Notes under the pieces: generated by a model | Databases searched by the model: none | The model's input: the letters and a program-made list of their open reading frames with translations, nothing else | Told to the model about the DNA's origin: nothing | Made by a program: the position numbers and the translations under genes | Shown: positions 39,701-46,746 of the stretch, in pieces | Position numbering within the stretch: the first letter of the stretch is position 1 | Layout of the letters: each line of letters opens with the position of its first letter | NCBI RefSeq assembly: GCF_900142575.1 | Contig: NZ_FRBI01000004.1 | Coordinates: 95,909 to 159,908, forward strand | Direction: 5' to 3' | DNA: 64,000 nt | From: Actinacidiphila paucisporea | GTDB taxonomy: Bacteria; Actinomycetota; Actinomycetes; Streptomycetales; Streptomycetaceae

Positions 39701-39770
39701 GTCCGGGGCGGTCCGGGGCGGTCCGGGGCGGTCCGGGGCGGTCCGGGGCGGTCCGGGGCGGTCCGGGGCG
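39701..39770. repeat. Seven perfect tandem copies of the 10-mer GTCCGGGGCG
   Basis: The unit GTCCGGGGCG is repeated seven times without change. It lies 47 bp upstream of the GNAT start (39654), between that gene and the repeat-rich region after the PD[FY] protein gene. The perfect copies suggest a recent, slippage-prone variable-number repeat. Confidence 0.95.
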
Positions 39771-39793
39771 GCCTGGTGGCGCGCGGCGCCGGC

Positions 39794-39891
39794 CGGGCGG
39801 GGGCTCATTCCGCCCTCGCGGTCACGCGGGGCCTCATTCCCCCTTCGCCCCCGGTGGCTGGACGGGGCTCATTCACCCATCGCCCCCGGCG
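39794..39891. repeat. Degenerate repeats echoing the 3' end of the PD[FY]-repeat gene
   Basis: Three imperfect copies of GGGGCTCATTC followed by a C-rich stretch occur at about 39794-39822, 39826-39855 and 39861-39891. The last contains the stop and final codons of the PD[FY] protein gene; the other two lie downstream of it. Confidence 0.6.
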
Positions 39892-40171
39892 ACGTGAAGT
39901 CCGGGCTCGAGTAGCCCGGGGCGGAGAAGCCGGCCTTGTCAGGGACGGGGTCATCGGCGTCCTCGGCCTCGTAGTCGGGGCCCTCGAAGGGCGGGACGAC
40001 GTAGTCGGGCGGGGTGTAGTCGGGGATCGCGGAGTCGGGGCCGGAGAAATCCGGGCTGGAGAAGTCGGGCCCTGAGAAGTCGGGGCTGGAGAAACCGGGG
40101 GAGAAGTCCGGCTCCTCGCTCGGCGGGGGCCGGGATTCGTCGCTCGGCGGGAGCTGGGATTCGTCGCTCAT
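39869..40171 (-). CDS. Small acidic PD[FY]-repeat disordered protein
   Basis: A 100-residue protein with no signal peptide, membrane segment or known domain. It contains about nine PDF/PDY units (such as SPDFSGPDFSSPDFSGPD), is rich in Asp, Glu, Pro and Ser, and has almost no basic residues, so it is very acidic and probably disordered. ATG 40171 follows a strong GGAGGTG at 6 bases, which argues it is a real gene. It is divergent from the L36 paralogue rpmJ2 (106 bp between starts). No family was recognised. Regularly spaced aromatics in a flexible acidic chain resemble condensate-forming or surface-binding tails, but this is speculation. Confidence 0.7.
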   Translation of the reverse strand: MSDESQLPPSDESRPPPSEEPDFSPGFSSPDFSGPDFSSPDFSGPDSAIPDYTPPDYVVPPFEGPDYEAEDADDPVPDKAGFSAPGYSSPDFTSPGAMGE

Positions 40172-40211
40172 ACGTCACCTCCGTACGGGCGGCGCCGTGC
40201 GGAATGAAAAG

Positions 40212-40277
40212 GGGGGCGCCGCCGTTGTGGTCCCTGCACGACGAGTATGACGAGCACGCGAAGAGAAAGGCGCCCCC
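40212..40277 (+). promoter_or_regulatory. Inverted repeat that could sequester the rpmJ2 ribosome-binding site
   Basis: GGGGGCGCC (40212-40220) is complementary to GGCGCCCCC (40269-40277), which abuts the rpmJ2 ATG at 40278 and includes part of the AAAGG ribosome-binding site. The 48-base loop could hold the promoter instead, in which case the 5' arm would not be transcribed. Confidence 0.5.
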
Positions 40278-40400
40278 ATGAAAGTACGCAATTCCCTGCG
40301 GTCGTTGAAGAATCGCCCGGGCGCCCAGATCGTGCGCCGTCGCGGCAAGGTCTACGTGATCAACCGCAAGGACCCGCGCTCCAAGGCCCGCCAGGGCTGA
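40278..40400 (+). CDS. rpmJ: 50S ribosomal protein L36 paralogue, zinc-free (C-) type
   Basis: A 40-residue basic ribosomal protein, [20 protein letters not shown] and then [20 protein letters not shown]. It has the RRRGKVYVI core and KxRQG end of L36 but none of the zinc-binding cysteines, so it is the C- form (YkgO/RpmJ2) that replaces the zinc-binding L36 when zinc is scarce, a switch usually under Zur. No convincing Zur palindrome was seen upstream, but an inverted repeat covers the start region. The gene stands alone, away from the main ribosomal operons. Confidence 0.95.
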   Translation: MKVRNSLRSLKNRPGAQIVRRRGKVYVINRKDPRSKARQG

Positions 40401-40606
40401 CCCGGCGCACGAGGGGCCCGGAAACCGGGAACGGTGACCGGCGCACCCAGCCCATCCGGCCCTGACGCTCGGCCCCCACGCCGGCGTCGGGGCCGCGGCA
40501 CGTCCGCCGCCGGCCTCGTCCGCCCCGATGCGCTTGCCACGGGCCACGGACCGCGGGCCGCGCTCCCCGGTTGCGGGGCGGCGGGCAATGCCGCGCCGCG
40601 GGCCGA

Positions 40607-40650
40607 GATGCCGCGGCATCGCACCGGCATGTGGCGCCGGTGCGATGCCG
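40607..40650. other. Two overlapping, mutually exclusive hairpins
   Basis: GATGCCGCGGCATC (40607-40620) is a perfect 14-bp palindrome. Its right arm also starts a 15-bp stem (40614-40628 with 40636-40650, arm CGGCATCGCACCGGC) around a 7-base loop. Both cannot form together. No T-run follows, so a classical terminator is doubtful. Confidence 0.65.
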
Positions 40651-40807
40651 GAAGGCCCCCTGACCGCCGCGGCCGCGCGCCGGGTGTTCGGCGCGCGACA
40701 CCGCAGACGGGGGTCGTAGGGATCACCGCGGCGCCCCGGGCACCGCGGAACGTCCGGCTGTCGGCCAGCCGTTGATCTTGACCTCTACTATGCCGTGCCG
40801 AGTCGCC

Positions 40808-40823
40808 TGGGGTCTAGACCACT
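40808..40823. promoter_or_regulatory. DasR-like site with core GGTCTAGACC
   Basis: The core GGTCTAGACC is a perfect palindrome equal to the centre of the DasR responsive element ACTGGTCTAGACCAGT; 12 of 16 bases match overall. It lies beyond the 3' end of the TetR gene (stop at 40898) with no obvious gene to control, so its function is uncertain. Confidence 0.5.
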
Positions 40824-40897
40824 TGTAGTGAATATCGGGATTCGTGTGCATCGCCGCGGGTCACCACCTGCGCCGCCTGCCGTACCGGAAGCCGGTG

Positions 40898-41599
40898 TCA
40901 CGACTCCGCGGCCGTGCCGGCCGTGCCCGCCGCGCCCGTGCCGATCTGCCGGAGCTGGGCGCGGGTCACCGCCGGCGGGCTGTCCGCGGGGACGGTCGCG
41001 GCGCGCAGGCCGGCCAGCTGGATGTCGAGCTGGCGGCGCCAGGCGTCGGGGACGACTGCTCCGCTGGTCTCCACGATGCCGCGCAGGCCCCAGATCAGGG
41101 CCATGATGTCGCCCAGTTCGACGCCGGGCGCGATACGGGCCGACTCCTGGGCCTGGAGCAGGAGTTCGGCGATGCGGTCGCGCAGGACCTCGACGCAGGA
41201 GGCCTTGGAGTGGCCGACCAGCTTGTCGGCGTAACCACGGTGCTCGGCAAGGGAATTGCCGAGGACCCGGAGGAACCGCTCCAGGCCGGTGCCGTCCGGC
41301 AGGGCGAGGGACCGGCGTGCCACCTCGGTGAGTTCGCGCAGCATCAGGCCGGCGATCTCGTCGACCAGCGCCTCCTTGTTGGGGAAGCGCCGGTAGACCG
41401 TGCCGACGCCGACGCCGGCCCGGGAGGCGATCAGCTCCATGCTGGCGTCGGTGCCGAACTCGGAGAGCACCTCCCGGGCCGCCTCGACCACCAGCTGGTG
41501 GTTGCGTACGGCGTCGCGCCGCAGCGGCTTGACCGCGGGCGGGGCCTGGTCCGGTGCGCGGCCGGGGCCCGGTGTCTTCGGGTGCGCGTGTCCAGTCAT
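40898..41599 (-). CDS. TetR-family repressor of the adjacent MFS pump
   Basis: A 233-residue TetR-type regulator. HTH near residues 30-75 (RNHQLVVEAAREVLSEFGTD, then ELIASRAGVGVGTVYRRFPNKEALVDEI), then a ligand-binding helical domain of the SbtR-like C-terminal type. It lies 41 bp downstream of the MFS gene on the same strand, so both are probably one transcript under the inverted operator pair at 43130-43189. Low-complexity GTGAAGTAGTAAES ends the protein. Confidence 0.92.
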   Translation of the reverse strand: MTGHAHPKTPGPGRAPDQAPPAVKPLRRDAVRNHQLVVEAAREVLSEFGTDASMELIASRAGVGVGTVYRRFPNKEALVDEIAGLMLRELTEVARRSLALPDGTGLERFLRVLGNSLAEHRGYADKLVGHSKASCVEVLRDRIAELLLQAQESARIAPGVELGDIMALIWGLRGIVETSGAVVPDAWRRQLDIQLAGLRAATVPADSPPAVTRAQLRQIGTGAAGTAGTAAES

Positions 41600-41640
41600 G
41601 TCGCTCGCTCACTCCCGCCGGGTCCCCGCCGCCCCGCAGC

Positions 41641-43110
41641 TCATTCCGGCTTGTCACCCACGACGGTACCTCCCGGCACCAGCGCCATCTCCGGGTGCTG
41701 CGGCTCGTCGGCGAAGTCGACCCGGCTGGTGCGCCGGCCGACCGGGATGAGCGTCGCCGCGAGGGCGGCGATCACCATGGCGGCGCCCAGCATCGCGAAG
41801 CCCGCCGTGTAGCCGGCCTCCCGCGGCAGGCCGTCGGCCGCCGGGCTGGCGGTGACGACGCTGGCCATCAGGGCGGCGCCGATGGAGCCGCCGATGGTGC
41901 GGATGTTGGCGTTCATGCCGCTGGCCACACCGGTCTGCGCGGCCGGGACCGCGCTGACGATCAGGCTGGACATCGCGGCGAAGGTCAGTCCGAAGCCGGC
42001 GCCCATGACGGCGGTGGCCACGTACAGCTCCCAGGTGCTGGTGTGCGCGAAGGCCAGCAGCGCCATCGACAGGGCGCCGATCAGCGAGCCCATCAGCACG
42101 ACCTTCTTGCCGCCGATGCGGTTGGCCAGGTTGTTCGCACCGAGCCCGACCAGGAACATCATCACCGACATCGGCAGCAGGATCAGCCCCGACTGGGTGA
42201 TGCCGGCGCCGAAGCCGTAGCCGGTGGACTTCGGGGTCTGCACGAATTCCGGCAGGAAGGCGAAGACCGCGTACATCCCGACGCCGACCAGCAGCGCCAC
42301 CAGGTTGTTGGTCCACACAGCGGGGCGGGCCATCATCTTCATGTCGATCAGCGGTGTCGCCGCGCGCAGTTCGACCAGCACCCAGACCACGGCGAGCACG
42401 ACGGCCGCCGCTATCAGGCCGAGCACCTTGCCGGAGCCCCAGCCCCACACCGGGGCCTGGCTGAGCGCCACGAGCAGTGCCACCAGCCACGCGGACAGCA
42501 GCACCGCCGGTGCCCAGCTGATCCGGCCCGCCGTGCGCACCGGCGACTCGGGGACGAAGAAGTGGGCGGCGACGGCCGAGATCAGGGTGAGGATCATCGG
42601 CAGCCAGAACAGCCAGTGGTAGTCCAGCGCGTTGACGATCGGGCCGGCGAGCACGATGCCAAGACCGCCGCCGACCGCGAGGATCGAGGCGATCAGGCCG
42701 ACCGCGCCGTTCAGCTTCTCGCGGGGGAATTCGTCGCGGATGATGCCGAAGGCCAGTGGCAGCACACCGCCGCCGATGCCCTGGATGGCACGGGCGACGA
42801 TCATCGTCTGCACGTTGGTGGCCAGCGCCGCGAGCAGCGATCCGGCGGCCAGGGCGCCGAGCGTCGCGACGAAGACGCGCTCCTTGCCGATCATGTCGCC
42901 TACCCGGCCCATGATCGGCGTGAATATCGAGGCCGACAGCAGGTACGCGGTCAGCACCCAGGTGACGGTGTTCTGGTTGGTGTGCAGGTCGGCCTGGATC
43001 GTCGGCAGCACCGGGGTGACCAGGGACTGGAGCAGCGCGTAAGCGCTCACGCCCGCCGCGAGGACCGCGAACGTGACCTGGTGGTGCGTGCGCCGGGTCT
43101 CGGACGCCAT
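41641..43110 (-). CDS. MFS drug efflux transporter, 14-TM DHA2 type
   Basis: A 489-residue membrane pump of the EmrB/QacA (DHA2) group. Motif LQSLVTPVLPTIQADL in TM1, GRVGDMIGKERVF in the TM2-3 loop, RAIQGIGGGVLPLAFGI in TM4 and GIVLAGPIV in TM5 (the antiporter motif region) are all visible, and hydrophobic segments number about 14. It should export drugs or toxic metabolites by proton antiport. ATG 43110 has AAGGAG upstream (on the minus strand). First gene of an operon with the TetR repressor. Confidence 0.92.
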   Translation of the reverse strand: MASETRRTHHQVTFAVLAAGVSAYALLQSLVTPVLPTIQADLHTNQNTVTWVLTAYLLSASIFTPIMGRVGDMIGKERVFVATLGALAAGSLLAALATNVQTMIVARAIQGIGGGVLPLAFGIIRDEFPREKLNGAVGLIASILAVGGGLGIVLAGPIVNALDYHWLFWLPMILTLISAVAAHFFVPESPVRTAGRISWAPAVLLSAWLVALLVALSQAPVWGWGSGKVLGLIAAAVVLAVVWVLVELRAATPLIDMKMMARPAVWTNNLVALLVGVGMYAVFAFLPEFVQTPKSTGYGFGAGITQSGLILLPMSVMMFLVGLGANNLANRIGGKKVVLMGSLIGALSMALLAFAHTSTWELYVATAVMGAGFGLTFAAMSSLIVSAVPAAQTGVASGMNANIRTIGGSIGAALMASVVTASPAADGLPREAGYTAGFAMLGAAMVIAALAATLIPVGRRTSRVDFADEPQHPEMALVPGGTVVGDKPE

Positions 43111-43129
43111 GGAACTCCTTCGCAAGGAT

Positions 43130-43189
43130 GAAACGGAACGATCATTCCGGAAGCCAGGATAAGGGATCAGGAATGACGGTTCCGTTTCC
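43130..43189. promoter_or_regulatory. Inverted pair of TetR operators sharing GGAATGA-N2-GTTCCGTTTC
   Basis: The same motif occurs on the minus strand at 43130-43148 (GGAATGATCGTTCCGTTTC) and on the plus strand at 43170-43188 (GGAATGACGGTTCCGTTTC), facing away from each other with 21 bp between. Each has GGAA-N6-TTCC symmetry. They lie 20 bp and 60 bp upstream of the MFS start. Confidence 0.85.
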
Positions 43190-43301
43190 TGACGATGAGG
43201 GAAAGCGCACACCCGGTCCGGGAATTTTCCGGGCGCTCCGCGCACACCGGCCGTGACCTGAGCCTTTTCCACCCGGCCCGCGGGTGCGGGAACCGGAAGC
43301 T

Positions 43302-43315
43302 GTGGGAGCGCTTAC
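43302..43315. promoter_or_regulatory. CebR-like site TGGGAGCGCTTACC
   Basis: Eleven of 14 bases match the CebR palindrome TGGGAGCGCTCCCA, with a perfect left half. It lies 92 bp upstream of the cis-prenyl transferase gene, which has no cellulose-related role, so binding in vivo is doubtful. Confidence 0.4.
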
Positions 43316-43407
43316 CCGCCGCCGCACTCCCCGCGTTTCCCGCCCATGTCCCGCCCGGCGGACGGCCCGTGGTGTCCTACGCTCGGCGAACGGGAAAGGA
43401 CACCACC

Positions 43408-44184
43408 ATGCGGATCGCCTCTCCGGCCTACGCCCTCTACACGCGCCGGCTGCGCCGCCGGCTGCGCGGCGGTGCGCTGCCCCGGCACGTCGGTCTGATC
43501 ATGGACGGCAACCGGCGCTGGGCCCGGCAGGCCGGCCTGGCCGGTCCGAGCCTGGGGCACCGAGCGGGCGCCGAGCACGTGGACGACCTGCTGCGCTGGT
43601 GCGAGGCGCTCGGTATCCGCCATGTCACCGTCTTCGTCTGCTCCGCCGAGAACCTCGCGCGCCGCGGCGAGGCCGAAGTCGCCTTCCTGATGGGCCTGGT
43701 CGAGCAGGTCGTCGTCCCCGGGATCGCCCGGCCGGGGGCCCGCTGGCGGCTGCACGTCGCCGGCAGCCTCGACTCCCTGCCCGACCGCACCGCGCGCGCC
43801 CTCAAGGAGGCCGTGGCCGCCACCGAGGACCGCGCCACCGGCGCCCACGTCACCCTCGCCATCGGCTACGGGGGCCGGCAGGAAGTGGTCGAGGCGCTGC
43901 GCGAACTGCTCACCCAACGCGCCGAGTCGGGCCAGTCGCTGGCCGAACTCGCCGAGGTGGTCGGCCCCGAGGACATCGCCGGGCACCTGTGGACGGCCGG
44001 CCGCCCCGACCCCGACCTGGTGATCAGGACCAGCGGCGAGCGGCGGATGTCCAACTTCCTGCTCTGGCAGAGCGCCGCCAGCGAGCTGTACTTCTGCGAC
44101 GCCCACTGGCCGGCCTTCCGCGAGGTCGACTTCCTGCGGGCGCTGCGCAGCTACGCCGCCCGGCGGCGTAGGCACGAGGCCTGA
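43408..44184 (+). CDS. uppS: Cis-prenyl transferase (undecaprenyl diphosphate synthase family)
   Basis: A 258-residue (Z)-prenyl chain-elongating enzyme. The active-site motif HVGLIMDGNRRWAR is near residue 28, with SAENLARR near 80, and the C-terminal DLVIRTSGERRMSNFLLWQSAASELYF near 208. Streptomyces carries several such synthases; this smaller form may make the cell-wall carrier lipid or a shorter prenyl chain, so uppS is used in the family sense. ATG 43408 has GAAAGGA upstream. The methyltransferase gene follows at 34 bp. Confidence 0.92.
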   Translation: MRIASPAYALYTRRLRRRLRGGALPRHVGLIMDGNRRWARQAGLAGPSLGHRAGAEHVDDLLRWCEALGIRHVTVFVCSAENLARRGEAEVAFLMGLVEQVVVPGIARPGARWRLHVAGSLDSLPDRTARALKEAVAATEDRATGAHVTLAIGYGGRQEVVEALRELLTQRAESGQSLAELAEVVGPEDIAGHLWTAGRPDPDLVIRTSGERRMSNFLLWQSAASELYFCDAHWPAFREVDFLRALRSYAARRRRHEA

Positions 44185-44218
44185 CGGCCCGCGGGCGACA
44201 CCCGCCTATCCTGACCGG

Positions 44219-44944
44219 GTGTTCTCACCCGAGGGGCCCACCCTGCGCGAACTGGCCGTCCAGGCGCTGTCGTCCGTCGACCACGGCTACGACCTGCTCG
44301 CCCCGGCCTTCGACCACACGCCCTTCCGCACCCCCGACCGCTTCCTCGACGCGACCGCCGCCGCCCTCGCACCGCTCGGCCCCTTCGACGCCGGACTCGA
44401 CCTGTGCTGCGGTACGGGCGCGGGCCTGCGGGCGCTGGCCCCGCTGTGCCGCGAGCGGGTGACCGGCGTCGACTTCAGCGCGGGCATGCTGGCCGGGGCG
44501 GCCGCCGCGGCGGGCCCCGCCGGCGGTCCGCGGCGGCAGTGGGTTCGGGCCGACGCCCGCGCGCTGCCCTTCACGGCGGCCTTCGACCTGGTGGTGAGCT
44601 TCGGCGCCTTCGGGCACTTCCTGCCCGCGGAACGCCCCGGGCTGTTCGCCCAGGTCCACCGGGCGCTGCGCCCGGGCGGCCTGTTCGCCTTCCCGATCGG
44701 GGCGCCGCCGCCGGTGACCTCGCCCTGGTACTGGGCGATGGCCGGCTTCGACGGCGCCATGCGGCTGCGCAACGCGGTGTGGCGCCCGGCCTTCGTGATG
44801 TATTACCGCACCTTCCCCTACTCGGCGGTGCGGGACGACCTCGCGGCGGCCGGCTTCGAGGTGGGCCTGCGCCCGCTCGGCGAATTCGGCCGCCGCGAGG
44901 ACGGCAGCCCGCGGGCCGGGCTCGTGCTGGCCCGCAGGGCGTGA
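44219..44944 (+). CDS. Class I SAM-dependent methyltransferase
   Basis: A 241-residue Rossmann-fold methyltransferase. Motif I DLCCGTGAGLRALAP is near residue 60, followed by VTGVDFSAGML and WVRADARALPFTAAFDLVVSFGAFGHF. Acceptor not known. The GTG start lies 6 bases after TATCCT, so the mRNA is probably leaderless if this hexamer is a -10. Converges on the PHB depolymerase gene with only 16 bp between stops. Confidence 0.88.
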   Translation: MFSPEGPTLRELAVQALSSVDHGYDLLAPAFDHTPFRTPDRFLDATAAALAPLGPFDAGLDLCCGTGAGLRALAPLCRERVTGVDFSAGMLAGAAAAAGPAGGPRRQWVRADARALPFTAAFDLVVSFGAFGHFLPAERPGLFAQVHRALRPGGLFAFPIGAPPPVTSPWYWAMAGFDGAMRLRNAVWRPAFVMYYRTFPYSAVRDDLAAAGFEVGLRPLGEFGRREDGSPRAGLVLARRA

Positions 44945-44960
44945 GACCGGGCGGCCGCGG

Positions 44961-46469
44961 TCAGCAGCCGCCGTCCGCGATCACGTAGTAGTCCGCGCCG
45001 GTCTGCTTCAGGGTGTGGGTGGTGAACACGTTCCACAGCCCCATGTTCTGGTTGGACCCGTCCGCGTACGCGTAGCCGCCGCTCTGGTGGGCGCGGCCCG
45101 CCGCGACCTGGTTGTAGTTGCTGTCGGTGAAGCACTGTCCTGAGCCGCCGCCGGACCCGGTGGTGGTCACCGTGACCGGGGCCGACACGGTCCCCGCGGC
45201 GCCCGAGGAGTCGACGGCGGCCACCGTGTAGCTGTACGCCGTGCCCGCGGCCAGCCCGGTGTCGGTGTAGGAGGTCGCGGTGGGCGAGCCGACCTGCGTG
45301 CCGCCCCGGTAGACCCGGTAGGACGCCGCGCCGGAGACCGCGCTCCAGCTCAGCGAGACCGTGCTGCCGGTGGTGCCGGACACGCTGAGCCCGCCGGGCG
45401 CCGGCAGCGTACCGCCACCGCCGCCGGGCGGCGTCGAGCCGTCGAGGCCCCAGAAGCGGGCGGTGTAGTAGCTGGAGCAGATGGTGTCCAGGTAGTAGGA
45501 ACCCGCCGTGCCGCACTGCTCGGTGCCGGAGCCGGGGTCCACCGCGAGGCCGTGGGCCATGCCGGCGATCTGGTAGAGCTGCACCGCGGGCTTGCCCGAG
45601 GGGTCGTTGTAGACGCTCAGCGTCGTGCCGCCCGGCAGCGCCTGGGTGGACGACGCGGTCTGCCCGACGCCCCACACGTTCGTCCACTGGTCGCGCAGCT
45701 CGGTGCCGTTGACCGGGTAGACGGTGTAGTCCGAGGCGCCCTGCCAGATCGCCACCCGCGGCCAGGGGCCCTGGTAGCCGGGGTCGGAGGCGCGTACCTT
45801 GTCGCCGAGCTGGGCCGGCGTCAGGTTGACGCTGCCGTACTGGCAGGTGGAGGCCGCGCTCAGCGAGGTCGCGCACTGCGCGGGCAGGCCCGAGTCGACC
45901 GCGCCGCCGGCGAAGACGTCCGGGTAGTCGGCGAGCAGGTCCGCGGTCATGCCGCCACCCGCGGACAGCCCGGTGACGTAGACCCGTCGGCCGTCCGAGC
46001 CGTACTGCGTCACCGCGTGCGTGACCATCGAGACCACCGAGGCCGCCTCTCCCTTGCCGCGGGTGTCCTTGGCCGGGTCGAACCAGCTGAAGCAGGACTG
46101 CGAGTTGTTGGCCGAGCTGGTCTGCGGCAGGACCAGGGCGAAGCCCCACAGATCGGCGTACTTCTGCCAGCCGGAGTGGGCGAAGTAGTCGCTCGCGGAC
46201 TGGGTGCAGCCGTGCAGCGCGACCACCACCGGCGCGCCGGCCGGCAGCCCGGCGGGCGCGTACTCGTACATCGTCAGGTTGCCCGGGTTCGAGCCGAACG
46301 AGGTGACCTGGGCCAGGCCCGCCGCGGCGGCGGGTCCGGCGCCCGCGACGGCGCCGAGGCACGCGGCGAGCAGGGCGAGCACACCGGTCACGGCGGTGGC
46401 GATCCGGCGGCGGACGGGGCGCGGGGGGCGGGCGGTCGTCGGGGGGCGGGGGAGCGGAGAGCTGTTCAT
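44961..46469 (-). CDS. Secreted polyhydroxybutyrate depolymerase (PHB esterase) with FN3 and substrate-binding domain
   Basis: A 502-residue extracellular esterase. Signal peptide about 1-47, ending AAA. Catalytic domain with oxyanion segment VVALHGCTQSASDYFAHSGW, lipase box GLSAGG with Ser near 170, an Asp in WQGASDYTV and His in GMAHG. A Gly linker, FN3 domain (about 350-440) and a C-terminal domain (QCFTDSNYNQVAAGRAHQ to YYVIADGGC) like the substrate-binding domain of short-chain PHA depolymerases follow. ATG 46469 has TTTGGAG upstream. Divergent from 3-hydroxybutyrate dehydrogenase, which would use its product. Confidence 0.92.
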   Translation of the reverse strand: MNSSPLPRPPTTARPPRPVRRRIATAVTGVLALLAACLGAVAGAGPAAAAGLAQVTSFGSNPGNLTMYEYAPAGLPAGAPVVVALHGCTQSASDYFAHSGWQKYADLWGFALVLPQTSSANNSQSCFSWFDPAKDTRGKGEAASVVSMVTHAVTQYGSDGRRVYVTGLSAGGGMTADLLADYPDVFAGGAVDSGLPAQCATSLSAASTCQYGSVNLTPAQLGDKVRASDPGYQGPWPRVAIWQGASDYTVYPVNGTELRDQWTNVWGVGQTASSTQALPGGTTLSVYNDPSGKPAVQLYQIAGMAHGLAVDPGSGTEQCGTAGSYYLDTICSSYYTARFWGLDGSTPPGGGGGTLPAPGGLSVSGTTGSTVSLSWSAVSGAASYRVYRGGTQVGSPTATSYTDTGLAAGTAYSYTVAAVDSSGAAGTVSAPVTVTTTGSGGGSGQCFTDSNYNQVAAGRAHQSGGYAYADGSNQNMGLWNVFTTHTLKQTGADYYVIADGGC

Positions 46470-46530
46470 GGCGCACTCCAAAGGGGGGATCCGTTTGGCG
46501 TTGGACGGTAGGACCGCGCCACGGCGGCAG

Positions 46531-46713
46531 ACACGTGACGGACCGCCATGCCCGCGCGCCCGAAGTGGCGGACACGGCCATTGCGGGGGCGCGGCCGCGT
46601 GACCGGCGGTGCGCCGCCGGCCGCCGGGGTGCCGCCGTGCAGCCCGGCCGGCCGCCGCGACATGGGTGCGGCCGCCACCCCCGGCGGGGGAAGTATGGGC
46701 GCGGGACACGTGT
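46531..46713. promoter_or_regulatory. PHB depolymerase/bdh divergent promoter region with two GACACGTG sites
   Basis: ACACGTGA (46531-46538) and ACACGTGT (46706-46713) share a CACGTG core preceded by G; the first lies 62 bp from the depolymerase start and the second 34 bp from the dehydrogenase start. They are candidate operators for the PucR-type regulator downstream. Confidence 0.45.
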
Positions 46714-46746
46714 GCGCTGTGCCGCAACCTTCCTAGCGTGGCCGCC

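Larger units (their letters stand above)
40401..40897. other. Intergenic stretch between rpmJ2 and the TetR gene
   Basis: About 500 bp without a convincing gene; frames here are open only through low-complexity Arg/Pro/Gly coding on several strands and lack ribosome-binding sites. It holds overlapping hairpins at 40607-40650 and a DasR-like palindrome at 40808-40823, and the stretch 40770-40860 is clearly AT-richer than its surroundings, as promoters are. Confidence 0.6.

Noticed and set aside
39701..39770. Possible CRISPR array
   Set aside because: The seven 10-bp units are directly adjacent with no spacers, so this is a simple tandem repeat.
40352..40775. Open frames on both strands after rpmJ2
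   Set aside because: Arg/Pro/Gly-rich, no ribosome-binding site, and interrupted by strong hairpins; treated as intergenic.
43211..43236. CCGGGAATTTTCCGGG near-palindrome
   Set aside because: The centre is asymmetric and it lies midway between two genes; the TetR operators nearby explain the region better.
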